A stretch of 64,000 nucleotides of DNA from Pseudomonas kilonensis (lineage in GTDB: Bacteria; Pseudomonadota; Gammaproteobacteria; Pseudomonadales; Pseudomonadaceae). Where the stretch lies: NCBI RefSeq assembly GCF_001269885.1, contig NZ_LHVH01000020.1:1-64000 (forward strand), given 5' to 3'. Both the position numbers and the translations under genes were made by a program. The notes under the pieces were generated by a model, which saw only the letters and a program-made list of their open reading frames with translations, searched no databases and had not been told where the DNA came from. Positions within the stretch are counted from its first letter, which is position 1. Every line of letters starts with the position of its first letter. Below, piece by piece: positions 18,843-27,863 of this stretch.

Positions 18843-19646
18843 ATGAACGCTATCCACACTTTGCAGCACCCCGACGAACCCTTTTATCAACCCCAGGACA
18901 ACGAGCAGGCGCTGTTCGAACAGGCCTGGCATCACGGCATGCCGGTGCTGATCAAAGGCCCGACCGGCTGCGGCAAGACCCGCTTCGTCCAGCACATGGC
19001 TCACCGCCTGAAACTGCCGCTGTACACCGTGGCCTGCCACGATGACTTGAGCGCGGCCGACCTGGTGGGCCGTCACCTGATCGGCGCCCAGGGCACCTGG
19101 TGGCAGGACGGGCCCTTGACCCGGGCGGTGCGCGAGGGCGGCATCTGTTATCTGGATGAGGTGGTCGAAGCGCGCCAGGACACGGCCGTGGTGTTGCACC
19201 CGCTGGCCGATGATCGTCGGCAGTTGTACCTGGAACGCACTGGCGAAGTACTGCAGGCGCCGCCGTCCTTCATGCTGGTGGTGTCGTACAACCCCGGTTA
19301 CCAGAACCTGCTCAAGGGCATGAAGCCCAGCACGCGCCAGCGTTTCGTGGCGATGCGCTTTGGCTATCCGGCGGTGGCCGATGAAGAGCGCATCGTCGCC
19401 CGCGAGGCGGGGGTGGATCTGGCCCTGGCGGCCCAGGTGGTGCGATTGGGGCAGGCGCTGCGCCGGCTCGACCAGCACGACCTGGAGGAGGTCGCCTCGA
19501 CGCGCCTGCTGATTTTCGCCGCGCGCATGATTGGCTCCGGCATGGACCCGCGCCAAGCCTGCCTGGCATGCCTGGCCGAGCCGTTGAGCGACGACCCGCA
19601 AACCGTTGCCGCGTTGATGGATGTGGTCGATGTCCACTTTGGCTGA
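18843..19646 (+). CDS. nirQ: NirQ/NorQ, MoxR-type AAA+ activator of NO reductase
   Basis: A 267-residue MoxR-family ATPase. Walker A GPTGCGKT is at residues 39-46, Walker B ICYLDEV near 100, and sensor VVSYNPGYQ near 146. With the VWA protein NorD it inserts the non-heme iron FeB and activates NorCB, and it affects NirS as well. Divergent from nirS across a shared regulatory region. The 3' end overlaps norE. Full family length. Confidence 0.93.
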   Translation: MNAIHTLQHPDEPFYQPQDNEQALFEQAWHHGMPVLIKGPTGCGKTRFVQHMAHRLKLPLYTVACHDDLSAADLVGRHLIGAQGTWWQDGPLTRAVREGGICYLDEVVEARQDTAVVLHPLADDRRQLYLERTGEVLQAPPSFMLVVSYNPGYQNLLKGMKPSTRQRFVAMRFGYPAVADEERIVAREAGVDLALAAQVVRLGQALRRLDQHDLEEVASTRLLIFAARMIGSGMDPRQACLACLAEPLSDDPQTVAALMDVVDVHFG

Positions 19647-20214
19647 AACCGTTGCCGTGCCCCGACGCTTGCCCGGGGACCTGGCGATGTGGTTTTTCAT
19701 CCTCGCCGAGCTGTCGGTGTTCGCGCTGTTGATCCTGGCGTTCACCGTTGCCCAGGCGTTGCATCCGCAGACTTTCAGCGAAGGCCGGCAATTGCTGGAC
19801 CGCTCCACGGGCCTGGCGATGACCCTCAGCCTGCTGACCGCTGGCCTGTTCGCCGCCCTGGCCCAGGAGCAAGTCAGGCAGGACCGACCGCGTCGAGCCG
19901 CACTGTTGTTGTGGGTGGCCTTGTTGCTCGCCTGCGGCTATGTGGGGATCAAGCTCACGGAATACGCCCATCTGTTGGCGAACGGCCTGGGGATGGAGCA
20001 CAACACGTTCTTCACCTTGTACTGGATCCTCACCGCGTTTCATTTTCTCCATGTGTTGCTGGGCATGGTGATCCTCGCCTGGCTGGCCGAAGGGTGTCGG
20101 CGACGTCGTTATGGGGCGCAGCGTAACAGTGGGCTGGAATCCGGCGTGCTGTATTGGCACATGGTCGATCTGGTCTGGGTGTTGCTGTTCCCGGTCGTCT
20201 ACATCCTTGATTGA
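19630..20214 (+). CDS. norE: NorE (NirO), cytochrome c oxidase subunit III-like membrane protein
   Basis: A 194-residue protein with five predicted membrane helices and the COX3-type motif YWILTAFHFLHVLLGM and a C-terminal YWHMVDLVWVLLFPVVYIL. NorE-type proteins accompany cNor genes and raise NO reductase activity, probably by assembly or stability, but are not catalytic. The start at 19630 (MSTLAETVAVPR) overlaps nirQ by 17 bp; an ATG three codons earlier is also possible, and neither has a strong ribosome binding site, suggesting translational coupling. Confidence 0.88.
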   Translation: MSTLAETVAVPRRLPGDLAMWFFILAELSVFALLILAFTVAQALHPQTFSEGRQLLDRSTGLAMTLSLLTAGLFAALAQEQVRQDRPRRAALLLWVALLLACGYVGIKLTEYAHLLANGLGMEHNTFFTLYWILTAFHFLHVLLGMVILAWLAEGCRRRRYGAQRNSGLESGVLYWHMVDLVWVLLFPVVYILD

Positions 20215-20226
20215 GCGGAGGTGCTC

Positions 20227-20472
20227 ATGTCGGCTTCCCGTGTCTTGATTGCATGCTGGATGACGCTGGCGGTGCTGAGCACCGGCACCGTTGCCCTGGG
20301 CCAGATCGCGGCTACCGGGCTGGTGTCCATCGCCATCCTGGTGGTCGCGGTGACCAAGGCCTGGCTGATCGCCGACGGCTTCATGGAACTGCGCCACGCG
20401 CCGCGATTGTGGCGGTGGTTGGTGTTGAGCTGGGCGGCGCTGCTCGCGATTGCGATCTCGTTCGCGATCTGA
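20227..20472 (+). CDS. NorF-like small membrane protein (COX4 family)
   Basis: An 81-residue protein with three membrane helices (ACWMTLAVLS, AATGLVSIAILVVAVT, WRWLVLSWAALLAIA), fitting the cytochrome c oxidase subunit IV/NorF group. The ATG at 20227 follows GGAGG by five bases. It is 12 bp after norE. NorF proteins are accessory to NO reductase with no known catalytic role. The stop codon is immediately abutted by an inverted copy of the 145-bp repeat core. Confidence 0.75.
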   Translation: MSASRVLIACWMTLAVLSTGTVALGQIAATGLVSIAILVVAVTKAWLIADGFMELRHAPRLWRWLVLSWAALLAIAISFAI

Positions 20473-20584
20473 TCGTTCCCACGCTCTGCGTGGGAATGCA
20501 TCCCGTGACGCTCTGCGTCACCTTCCTGAAGCGGAACGCGGAGCGTCCCTGGCGGCGTTCCCACGCGGGAGCGTGGGAACGATC
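20471..20584 (-). repeat. 114-bp repeat core, copy 3 (inverted relative to copies 1 and 2)
   Basis: Begins GATCGTTCCCACGCTCTGCG and ends GCGTGGGAACGATC, the same element as 1582-1695 but in the opposite orientation. It begins at the last bases of the NorF-like stop codon and could act as a hairpin after that operon. Confidence 0.85.
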
Positions 20585-20629
20585 GAAGCTCATCTGCCCG
20601 GAACAACCCACCAAAACCATCGGAGATTC

Positions 20630-20643
20630 TTGATCGCCATCAA
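20630..20643. promoter_or_regulatory. FNR/ANR/DNR box of norCB
   Basis: TTGATCGCCATCAA is a perfect TTGAT-N4-ATCAA site 57 bp before norC. Activation from -41.5 would place the transcription start near 20678, leaving a leader of about 23 bases. Confidence 0.88.
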
Positions 20644-20700
20644 GCGGTTTCCGACCCCTTGCTTCCTAGAATGAACACGCCAAGCAATGAGGAAGTGACC

Positions 20701-21141
20701 ATGTCAGATACCTTCACCAAAGGCATGGCCAGGAATATTTATTTCGGGGGAAGCATCTTCTTTTTCCTGATATTCCTGGCCCTGACCTACCACACGGAAC
20801 AGACCTTTCCAGAACGCAGCAACCAGGCGCAATTGACGGAATCGGTGATACGCGGCAAGGGCGTCTGGGAGCGCAACAACTGCATCGGCTGCCATACCCT
20901 GCTGGGCGAGGGCGCGTATTTTGCGCCGGAGCTGGGCAACGTGGTCAACCGTCGCGGCGGCGAGGAAGCCTTCAAGCCGTTCCTGCAGGCCTGGATGAAA
21001 ATGCAGCCGCTGAACGTTCCGGGTCGTCGGGCCATGCCGCAGTTCAACCTGAGCGAGCAGGAAGTCGACGACATCGCCGAATTCCTCAAATGGAGCTCGA
21101 AAATCAATACCAATGGCTGGCCGCCAAACAAGGAGGGCTGA
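20701..21141 (+). CDS. norC: NorC, NO reductase cytochrome c subunit
   Basis: A 146-residue membrane-anchored cytochrome. The start at 20701 (MSDTFTKGMARN) follows GAGGAAGTG and gives the known family length; the frame extends 14 codons further up. One N-terminal helix (residues 13-30, FGGSIFFFLIFLALTY) and the heme motif CIGCH at 61-65 are seen, with the methionine ligand in RRAMPQF. NorC passes electrons to NorB. norB follows after three bases. Confidence 0.96.
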   Translation: MSDTFTKGMARNIYFGGSIFFFLIFLALTYHTEQTFPERSNQAQLTESVIRGKGVWERNNCIGCHTLLGEGAYFAPELGNVVNRRGGEEAFKPFLQAWMKMQPLNVPGRRAMPQFNLSEQEVDDIAEFLKWSSKINTNGWPPNKEG

Positions 21142-22572
<1,431 letters not shown>

Positions 22573-22618
22573 ATCACCACAACTACTGAGCCGGACTCAT
22601 TTGGGGTGAGAGGATTCA

Positions 22619-22704
22619 TGTGGGAGCAAGGCTTGCCCGCGATGGGGGCGATGCGGTCTTCCAGAGATCAAGGCGCCTGTTTCGCGAGCAAGCTTTGCTC
22701 CCAC
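22619..22704. repeat. REPIN between norB and norD
   Basis: Facing REP units TGGGAGCAAGGCTTGCCCGCG and TTCGCGAGCAAGCTTTGCTCCCAC with a GATGCGGTCTTCCAG spacer. It sits inside the norCBD operon and may fold in the mRNA. Confidence 0.85.
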
Positions 22705-22749
22705 ATGAATCCCCTCGCCACAATGGGGTCGGCTTAAGAGGAAATAACC

Positions 22750-24588
22750 ATGGCATTCACCCTGGAGCTGGAAGAATGGGTCGGCAGTGTCTGGCACCGT
22801 TTCATCACCCGCCGGGCCAGTGCTGACTTTCCTGAGGCCCGGGTCGAGCTGGTTCCCCGGCAACGCGCGTTGCAGGTGCTGTTTCGCGCCACCGGCGGTG
22901 CGCCTCACCTGGGGGTGGAAGCGGTCAGCGACCGCGACCTGTTGCTGCGGCGCAACCTGTTGCAGCAGATCGCCGGCACCTGCAAGCAAGTGCCCCTGGC
23001 CTGTTGCGATGGCGACAATCTGCGGCTGCCGGCGAGCCTGGCGACGTTCCCTGATGTCGGGCTCAACGAAGAGCTGTATCGCTGGCTCGCCTTGCTGGCC
23101 GCGCAGTCGGGGCCTATGAAGCACTGGGGGCGGGACAATCAGCGCTGGACCCTGGCGGTGTTGAAGCGCTACCCGGCGCTACGCCCGCGCTACCGGCGAC
23201 TGGTGGAGGCGCACCTGTCCCTGCGCCCCGATCCGGCCACGCTCAACCCGGCCGAAGCCGCCCTGGAGCGGGCGTTGTGCCAAGCCTTGCGCGAACCGGG
23301 CAGTGTCGAACATTTTCCCCGCAGCGAGCGGGCGGCCTGGCCGTTGCCGCTGTGGCTATACCCACCCCAACACCTGGCCAATCCCCAGGCCGCCAACCTT
23401 GAGGAGTCCGAGCAATACCTGGCGACGCCGCCCGGTGAACAGCAGGGCGGGCGCAAGCGCGCCGAGCGAATCGACGACACCACCCGTGACGGTGGGCTGC
23501 TGATCGTGCGCCTGGAAAACCTGTTCAGCTGGACCGAACACGTGGACCTGGATCGCTGGGCGGATGACAGCGAAGACCCGGACGCTGCCCGCGTCGCCGA
23601 AGACCTGGACCAATTGACCCTGTCGCGCACCCGCTTGCGCAAGGGCGGTGGTTTGAAACTGCACCTGGACCTGCCGCCGGCCGATGTGGATGACATCCCG
23701 TTGGGAGCAGGCATCCTGTTGCCGGAATGGGATTACCGCAAACAACGCCTGCAGGACGACTTCGTCAGCCTGCAAACCTTCACCCCTCGCGATTGCCAGC
23801 CGCAGCCGTTGCCCGCACGCCTGCGAAGCTCGGCCCAGCGCTTGCGTCGCCAGTTCGAACACCTGCGCAACGATCGCCAATGGTTGCGCCAGCAAACCCA
23901 AGGCTCGGAACTGGACCTGCAAGCCTGGCTGGACTTTCATGTCGAGCGCCAGCACGGGCAGTGCAGCGAACGCGGACTGTTCATGGACCAGCGCCAGACT
24001 CGCCGCGACCTGGCCTGCTTGCTGCTGGCCGACCTGTCGATGTCCACCGATGCCCACCTCAATGATGAGCACCGGGTGATCGACGTGATCCGCGACAGCC
24101 TGTTGCTGTTCGGCGAAACCCTGTCGCTACTGGGAGACGATTTTGCCTTGTACGGGTTCTCTTCCTTGCGCCGCCAGCAGGTGCGCATGCATGAACTCAA
24201 GGCCTTCAATCAGCGTTATGACGACCACACCCGCGGACGCATCCAGGGGCTCAAGCCCGGTTACTACACGCGCATGGGCGCGGCGATTCGCCAGGCCACG
24301 CAACGGTTGGCGGGTTGCAAGCGGCGGCGCAAATTGTTGTTGCTGCTCAGTGACGGCAAGCCCAATGACCTGGACCTCTACGAAGGACGCTACGGTGTGG
24401 AAGACACCCGTCAGGCAGTGCTGGAAGCCCGGCGCCAAGGGCTGACGCCGTTCTGCATCACCATTGATCGCGAAGCGGGGGATTACCTGCCGTACATGTT
24501 CGGAGCCAATGGCTACACCTTGATTCGCCAGCCCGAGCAACTGCCGCTGCGTTTACCGCAGTTGTACCGGCAGTTGACTCAGGATTGA
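22750..24588 (+). CDS. norD: NorD, VWA-domain NO reductase activation protein
   Basis: A 612-residue cytoplasmic protein. The C-terminal von Willebrand A domain (from about 420) shows the MIDAS residues DLSMST and LLLLSDGKPNDLD, as in other NorD. The N-terminal two thirds is family-specific. NorD works with the AAA+ protein NirQ/NorQ to insert FeB into NorB. AGAGGAAATAACC precedes the ATG. The stop is five bases from the end of the convergent dnrP. Confidence 0.94.
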   Translation: MAFTLELEEWVGSVWHRFITRRASADFPEARVELVPRQRALQVLFRATGGAPHLGVEAVSDRDLLLRRNLLQQIAGTCKQVPLACCDGDNLRLPASLATFPDVGLNEELYRWLALLAAQSGPMKHWGRDNQRWTLAVLKRYPALRPRYRRLVEAHLSLRPDPATLNPAEAALERALCQALREPGSVEHFPRSERAAWPLPLWLYPPQHLANPQAANLEESEQYLATPPGEQQGGRKRAERIDDTTRDGGLLIVRLENLFSWTEHVDLDRWADDSEDPDAARVAEDLDQLTLSRTRLRKGGGLKLHLDLPPADVDDIPLGAGILLPEWDYRKQRLQDDFVSLQTFTPRDCQPQPLPARLRSSAQRLRRQFEHLRNDRQWLRQQTQGSELDLQAWLDFHVERQHGQCSERGLFMDQRQTRRDLACLLLADLSMSTDAHLNDEHRVIDVIRDSLLLFGETLSLLGDDFALYGFSSLRRQQVRMHELKAFNQRYDDHTRGRIQGLKPGYYTRMGAAIRQATQRLAGCKRRRKLLLLLSDGKPNDLDLYEGRYGVEDTRQAVLEARRQGLTPFCITIDREAGDYLPYMFGANGYTLIRQPEQLPLRLPQLYRQLTQD

Positions 24589-24593
24589 GGGGG

Positions 24594-24794
24594 TCAGACG
24601 ATGCTGCGAGGCAGCCAGAAGAACATGACGATGCAGAAGATCGTCAAGCCGGCACAGAACCAGGTGAAGCGCCGCAACCGGCGCTCGCCGGCCTTTGCGG
24701 CCTCTACTGGCAGGGGCATGCCGCACTGGCGACATTCGGTTTCATGTATCGGGTTGGCTTGCTGGCAATACAGGCAGGTGGGCTGTGTAGTCAT
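24594..24794 (-). CDS. dnrP: DnrP-like zinc-ribbon membrane protein
   Basis: A 66-residue protein with an N-terminal zinc ribbon (CLYCQQANP, CRQCGMPLP) and one C-terminal membrane helix (FTWFCAGLTIFCIVMFFWLP). The name follows the Pseudomonas gene next to dnr; its role is not known to me beyond that linkage. It overlaps the dnr stop by four bases (ATGA), so it is translated from the dnr mRNA. It could tether or modulate a partner at the membrane, but this is speculation. Confidence 0.75.
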   Translation of the reverse strand: MTTQPTCLYCQQANPIHETECRQCGMPLPVEAAKAGERRLRRFTWFCAGLTIFCIVMFFWLPRSIV

Positions 24795-25474
24795 TCGAAC
24801 TGTTCCAGGCGCAGGCGATCGAGAATGGCGATCTGGCGACCGTCCTGGGTGATGATTTTTTCATCGATCAGGCGGCGGATGATCCGCGAGAAGGTTTCCG
24901 GCTGGATCGACAAGTGCCCGGCGATCAACTGCTTGGCCATCGGCAGTTCGAACTGGCTGTCCACGGTTTGCAGGCGCACCAGTTGCGTCAACAGGTAGCG
25001 CACCACGCGGTGCGTGGCGTTCTTCAGCGACAGGGTTTCAATCTCGTTGACCCGTTGGTGCAGGCGCACGCAGAGCTTGCCGAGCAGGGCGAAGGTCAGC
25101 CGGCTGTTGCTTTGCAGCAGACGCATGTAGGTGGCGTTGGACAGCCGGTAGACCTGGGTCGGGCCGACGGCTTCGGCGGACGCGACGTAGTTGGGTGTGT
25201 CCATCAGCATCATGGCTTCGGCGAAGGTCTGGCGCTCGCCGATCACCTCGAAGACTTTTTCCTGGCCGTCCGGGGTCAGCCGATAGATTTTCACGGCGCC
25301 GGAAATCACGAAGTAAAACGCCTGCGCCGGTTCTCCCTGGCGGAACAGCGGATCGCCCCTGTCGATGTTCAGCAGTTGGCTGTTGCTCATCAATTCGTTG
25401 AGCTCTTCTTCGTTCAAAGGCTCGAACAGGTGATGGCTGCGCAGAATCTGGTGATGGACGCGGTGGAGCACCAT
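24791..25474 (-). CDS. dnr: DNR, NO-responsive CRP/FNR-family regulator
   Basis: A 227-residue regulator very close to P. aeruginosa Dnr as I recall it. The N-terminal cyclic-nucleotide-like sensor domain (about 20-130) lacks the cysteines that hold an Fe-S cluster in FNR/ANR, so NO sensing is through heme. The C-terminal helix-turn-helix SIQPETFSRIIRRL keeps the E-S-R contacts for TTGAT half-sites. It should activate nir, nor and nos operons. Upstream is a sigma-54 promoter with three NorR-type sites (25639-25753), unlike the ANR/NarL control described in P. aeruginosa. A 29-codon ORF lies between that promoter and dnr. Confidence 0.95.
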   Translation of the reverse strand: MVLHRVHHQILRSHHLFEPLNEEELNELMSNSQLLNIDRGDPLFRQGEPAQAFYFVISGAVKIYRLTPDGQEKVFEVIGERQTFAEAMMLMDTPNYVASAEAVGPTQVYRLSNATYMRLLQSNSRLTFALLGKLCVRLHQRVNEIETLSLKNATHRVVRYLLTQLVRLQTVDSQFELPMAKQLIAGHLSIQPETFSRIIRRLIDEKIITQDGRQIAILDRLRLEQFE

Positions 25475-25513
25475 GGCATGGAATCCTTGTAAGGGCGAAA
25501 GAGGTGATCGGGG

Positions 25514-25603
25514 TCAGACCAGGCTCAGGGACAGGCCGCTGGCAAGCGCCACGACGCAGGAAAGCAAGACGAACCAGGTAAGCGGCAGAACGACGGATTT
25601 CAT
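25514..25603 (-). CDS. Possible 29-residue membrane peptide upstream of dnr
   Basis: The frame begins MKSVVLPLTWFVLLSCVV and is almost entirely one hydrophobic helix. It lies 39 bp before dnr and about 25 bases after the predicted transcription start of the NorR-type promoter, so it would be the first frame on that mRNA. No clear ribosome binding site precedes it, which lowers confidence. It could be a leader peptide, a real membrane micropeptide or chance. Confidence 0.3.
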   Translation of the reverse strand: MKSVVLPLTWFVLLSCVVALASGLSLSLV

Positions 25604-25638
25604 GGAGGACCCCGACAAGAAAGGTGATGCCGTGCCTG

Positions 25639-25654
25639 AGCAAGAGACGGGCCA
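25639..25654 (-). promoter_or_regulatory. Sigma-54 promoter reading toward dnr
   Basis: On the minus strand TGGCCCGTCTCTTGCT matches TGGCACG-N4-TTGCW with one change, with GG and GC at the required 12-base offset. Expected transcription start near 25628. It is 42 bp from the first of three GGT-N7-ACC sites. Confidence 0.7.
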
Positions 25655-25695
25655 TGCCTGCGGGCGTTGATTCCTGGGGTGTTGAAGATGAGGTG

Positions 25696-25753
25696 GGTAA
25701 AAATGACCCTGGTCTGACAGGGTTAAAACAACCATTAAAGGGTAACTAATACC
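25696..25753. promoter_or_regulatory. Three NorR-type sites upstream of dnr
   Basis: GGT-N7-ACC occurs at 25696-25708, 25721-25733 and 25741-25753. Starts are 25 and 20 bp apart, almost the spacing of the three sites before the YtfE/DnrN gene (25 and 19). GGT-N7-ACC is the consensus reported for Ralstonia NorR. Confidence 0.7.
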
Positions 25754-25786
25754 CCATTCAGCTACAGTCTCTATGGGCGCGAGCCG

Positions 25787-25876
25787 TTGTGGGAGCAAAG
25801 CTTGCTCGCGATGAACGATAACGCGGGCCAGCTGTAGACCGCGGCGTCTTCATCGCGAGCAAGCTTTGCTCCCACA
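25787..25876. repeat. REPIN upstream of nnrS
   Basis: GTGGGAGCAAAGCTTGCTCGCG faces ATCGCGAGCAAGCTTTGCTCCCAC, with spacer ATGAACGATAACGCGGGCC shared with the porin REPINs. The gap 25604-26018 otherwise holds the dnr regulatory region and the nnrS promoter. Confidence 0.85.
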
Positions 25877-25920
25877 ACGGCAAGCCCCTTGCAAGTACCT
25901 GTTCGAGGCGATGCGCTGGC

Positions 25921-25934
25921 TTGATCTGAGACAA
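25921..25934. promoter_or_regulatory. Weak FNR-type box upstream of nnrS
   Basis: TTGATCTGAGACAA keeps the first half-site TTGAT and three of five bases of the second. It is 85 bp before nnrS. The match is partial. Confidence 0.35.
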
Positions 25935-26018
25935 GGCCCGCCGGCGTCGATAGCCGATCATTCGAACCCTGGTTTGTTGTACCTCGCTGGCGGTTCAGCG
26001 AGGCAAAAGGAGTGATGT

Positions 26019-27209
26019 ATGCAAGTGCTTGACCGTCGCAAGGCCATGGCCATCGCGCCGCTGTGGCGCCTGGCGTTTCGGCCATTCTTTCTGGCCGGTT
26101 GTGTGTTGGCGCTGCTGGCCATTCCCTTTTGGCTCGCGGCGTTTACCGGGCGCTTGTCAGCCTGGCAGCCGGCCGGCGGCTGGTTGGCCTGGCACCGGCA
26201 TGAACTGTTGTTCGGTTTCGGCCTGGCGATCATCGCCGGGTTCCTGCTGACGGCAGTGCAAACCTGGACCGGAACCCCGGGGCTCAGCGGCAAGCGCCTG
26301 GCAACCCTGGCATTGTTGTGGCTGGGCGCGCGGCTGGCCTGGCTGGTCGATGCGCCCTGGCCATTGCTGACGCTGCTGGAGCTGGGTTTTGCCCTGGCGG
26401 TCGCGGCGTTGATGGGTGTGATGTTGTGGCGTGTGCGGCAGAAGCGCAATTACCCGATTGTGCTGGTATTGCTGCTGTTGGCCGCCGCCGATGGGTTATC
26501 CGTATACGGCCTGGTGCAGCACAACGAGGGCTTGCAGCGCCAGAGCGTGCTCACCGGTCTGTGGCTGGTGGCGGCGATGATGGGGTTGATCGGCGGGCGC
26601 GTGATTCCATTCTTTACCCAGCGCGGCCTCGGACGGGTCGAGGGCGTTGCCCCTTGGCCGTGGCTTGATCGCCTGTTGCTGGCAGGGTCGGCGTTGGTGG
26701 CGTTGTTGTATGCCTTCGGTCCGGCGCTGGTGGCGAGCGTCTGGGCCGGCCTGTTGTTCGCCGCGTTGGCGATGGGCCACGGGATTCGACTGGTGCGTTG
26801 GCATGATCGGGATTTGTGGCGGGTGCCACTGCTGTGGTCGTTGCACCTGGCCTACGCCTGGCTGGCGGTGGCCTGCCTGGGCATGGCGCTGTGGCACTTC
26901 GGCGTGCCGGTGAACCCGAGCCTGGCGGTGCATGGCCTGACCATCGGCGCCATGGCCGGGTTGATCCTGGCGATGATTGCCCGTGTCAGCCTGGGCCATA
27001 CCGGGCGCCCCCTTGAGCCACCAGCGGGCATGACCCTGGCCTTTATCCTGTTGAACCTGGCGTGCCTGAGCCGCGTGCTGTTGGTGCTGCTGTTGCCGTT
27101 GGCCGGGCTGTGGCTGGCGGCGCTGTGCTGGACACTGGCGTTCGGTCTATACGCCTGGCGCTATGGGCCGATGCTGCTCAAGGCCCGGGTGGATGGGCAT
27201 CCCGGATGA
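26019..27209 (+). CDS. nnrS: NnrS, heme/copper membrane protein of NO tolerance
   Basis: A 396-residue protein with about 12 membrane helices. Family features include LAFRPFFLAGCVLAL near the N-terminus, WHRHELLFGFG, GGRVIPFFTQRGL in the centre and VHGLTIGAMAGLILAMIARVSLGHTGRP, giving conserved histidines for heme and copper. NnrS proteins protect cells from NO and iron-nitrosyl species. AAAAGGAGTGATGT precedes the ATG. The next gene follows after 25 bp. Confidence 0.92.
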   Translation: MQVLDRRKAMAIAPLWRLAFRPFFLAGCVLALLAIPFWLAAFTGRLSAWQPAGGWLAWHRHELLFGFGLAIIAGFLLTAVQTWTGTPGLSGKRLATLALLWLGARLAWLVDAPWPLLTLLELGFALAVAALMGVMLWRVRQKRNYPIVLVLLLLAAADGLSVYGLVQHNEGLQRQSVLTGLWLVAAMMGLIGGRVIPFFTQRGLGRVEGVAPWPWLDRLLLAGSALVALLYAFGPALVASVWAGLLFAALAMGHGIRLVRWHDRDLWRVPLLWSLHLAYAWLAVACLGMALWHFGVPVNPSLAVHGLTIGAMAGLILAMIARVSLGHTGRPLEPPAGMTLAFILLNLACLSRVLLVLLLPLAGLWLAALCWTLAFGLYAWRYGPMLLKARVDGHPG

Positions 27210-27234
27210 GCCGGTTGGGCAGAGGGAATCGATA

Positions 27235-27672
27235 ATGTACGGGGTCTTGCTGGTTACCCACCTGTTGGCGGCCATCGCTTTCATTGGCACGCTGTTTTTC
27301 GAGGTCTTCATCTGGCATAGCGCCCGCCGACCCTTGACCCAAGGCGTCAAGGACGCTGCCGACCAGGCCATCGCCCAGCGCTCGCGGCATGTGCTGCACG
27401 GCGTCGTGCTGGTGCTGTACGGCGCCGGTATGGCCCTGGCCTGGCAGCATCGCGGCGCATTGAGCCAGCCGTTGAGCAACAGCTTCGGCCTGCTGCTGAG
27501 CCTGAAGATCCTGCTGGCGCTGAGCATCATCGGTCACTATTTGTGGCTGGCGTATTGGCTCAAGAGCGGTCGCCTGACGCCCAGCCGCGCCTGCTGGTTG
27601 CGGCGCAGTATCCTCGGGCACATGGTGCTGATCGTGGTGTTGGCGAAGGCGATGTTCTATTGGCAGTTTTGA
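27235..27672 (+). CDS. CopD-like small membrane protein downstream of nnrS
   Basis: A 145-residue protein with four predicted membrane helices (VLLVTHLLAAIAFIGTLFFEVFIW; VLHGVVLVLYGAGMALAW; FGLLLSLKILLALSIIGHYLWLAYW; ILGHMVLIVVLAKAMF). Histidines at the membrane edge resemble the CopD/cytochrome b561-like fold, suggesting heme or copper binding. It is 25 bp downstream of nnrS with AGAGGGAATCG before the ATG, so likely part of the same NO-tolerance operon. Function not established. Confidence 0.65.
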   Translation: MYGVLLVTHLLAAIAFIGTLFFEVFIWHSARRPLTQGVKDAADQAIAQRSRHVLHGVVLVLYGAGMALAWQHRGALSQPLSNSFGLLLSLKILLALSIIGHYLWLAYWLKSGRLTPSRACWLRRSILGHMVLIVVLAKAMFYWQF

Positions 27673-27681
27673 GCTGCGGAT

Positions 27682-27733
27682 GAGGGCAGCAGATGAGGGC
27701 AGCAAATGAGAGCTGCAAATGAGAGTTGCAAAT
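27682..27733. repeat. 13-bp tandem repeat, four copies
   Basis: GAGGGCAGCAGAT, GAGGGCAGCAAAT, GAGAGCTGCAAAT and GAGAGTTGCAAAT follow one another directly after the CopD-like stop codon and run into a REPIN. Confidence 0.85.
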
Positions 27734-27734
27734 G

Positions 27735-27830
27735 CCTGTGGGAGCAAAGCTTGCTCGCGATGGCTGTGAATCAGTCAACATTGATATTGACTGACACTAC
27801 GCCATCGCGAGCAAGCTTTGCTCCCACAGG
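27735..27830. repeat. REPIN
   Basis: CTGTGGGAGCAAAGCTTGCTCGCG faces ATCGCGAGCAAGCTTTGCTCCCACAG. It separates the convergent CopD-like and YtfE/DnrN genes. The spacer holds TTGATATTGACTGACACTACG, shared in part with the REPIN at 104-191. Confidence 0.85.
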
Positions 27831-27863
27831 AGTAACACAGAAGTAATGGGCAATGTTTGAGGG

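Noticed and set aside
25644..25680. FNR-type box for dnr at TTGATTCCTGGGGT
   Set aside because: Only one half-site is present; the second half bears no resemblance to ATCAA.
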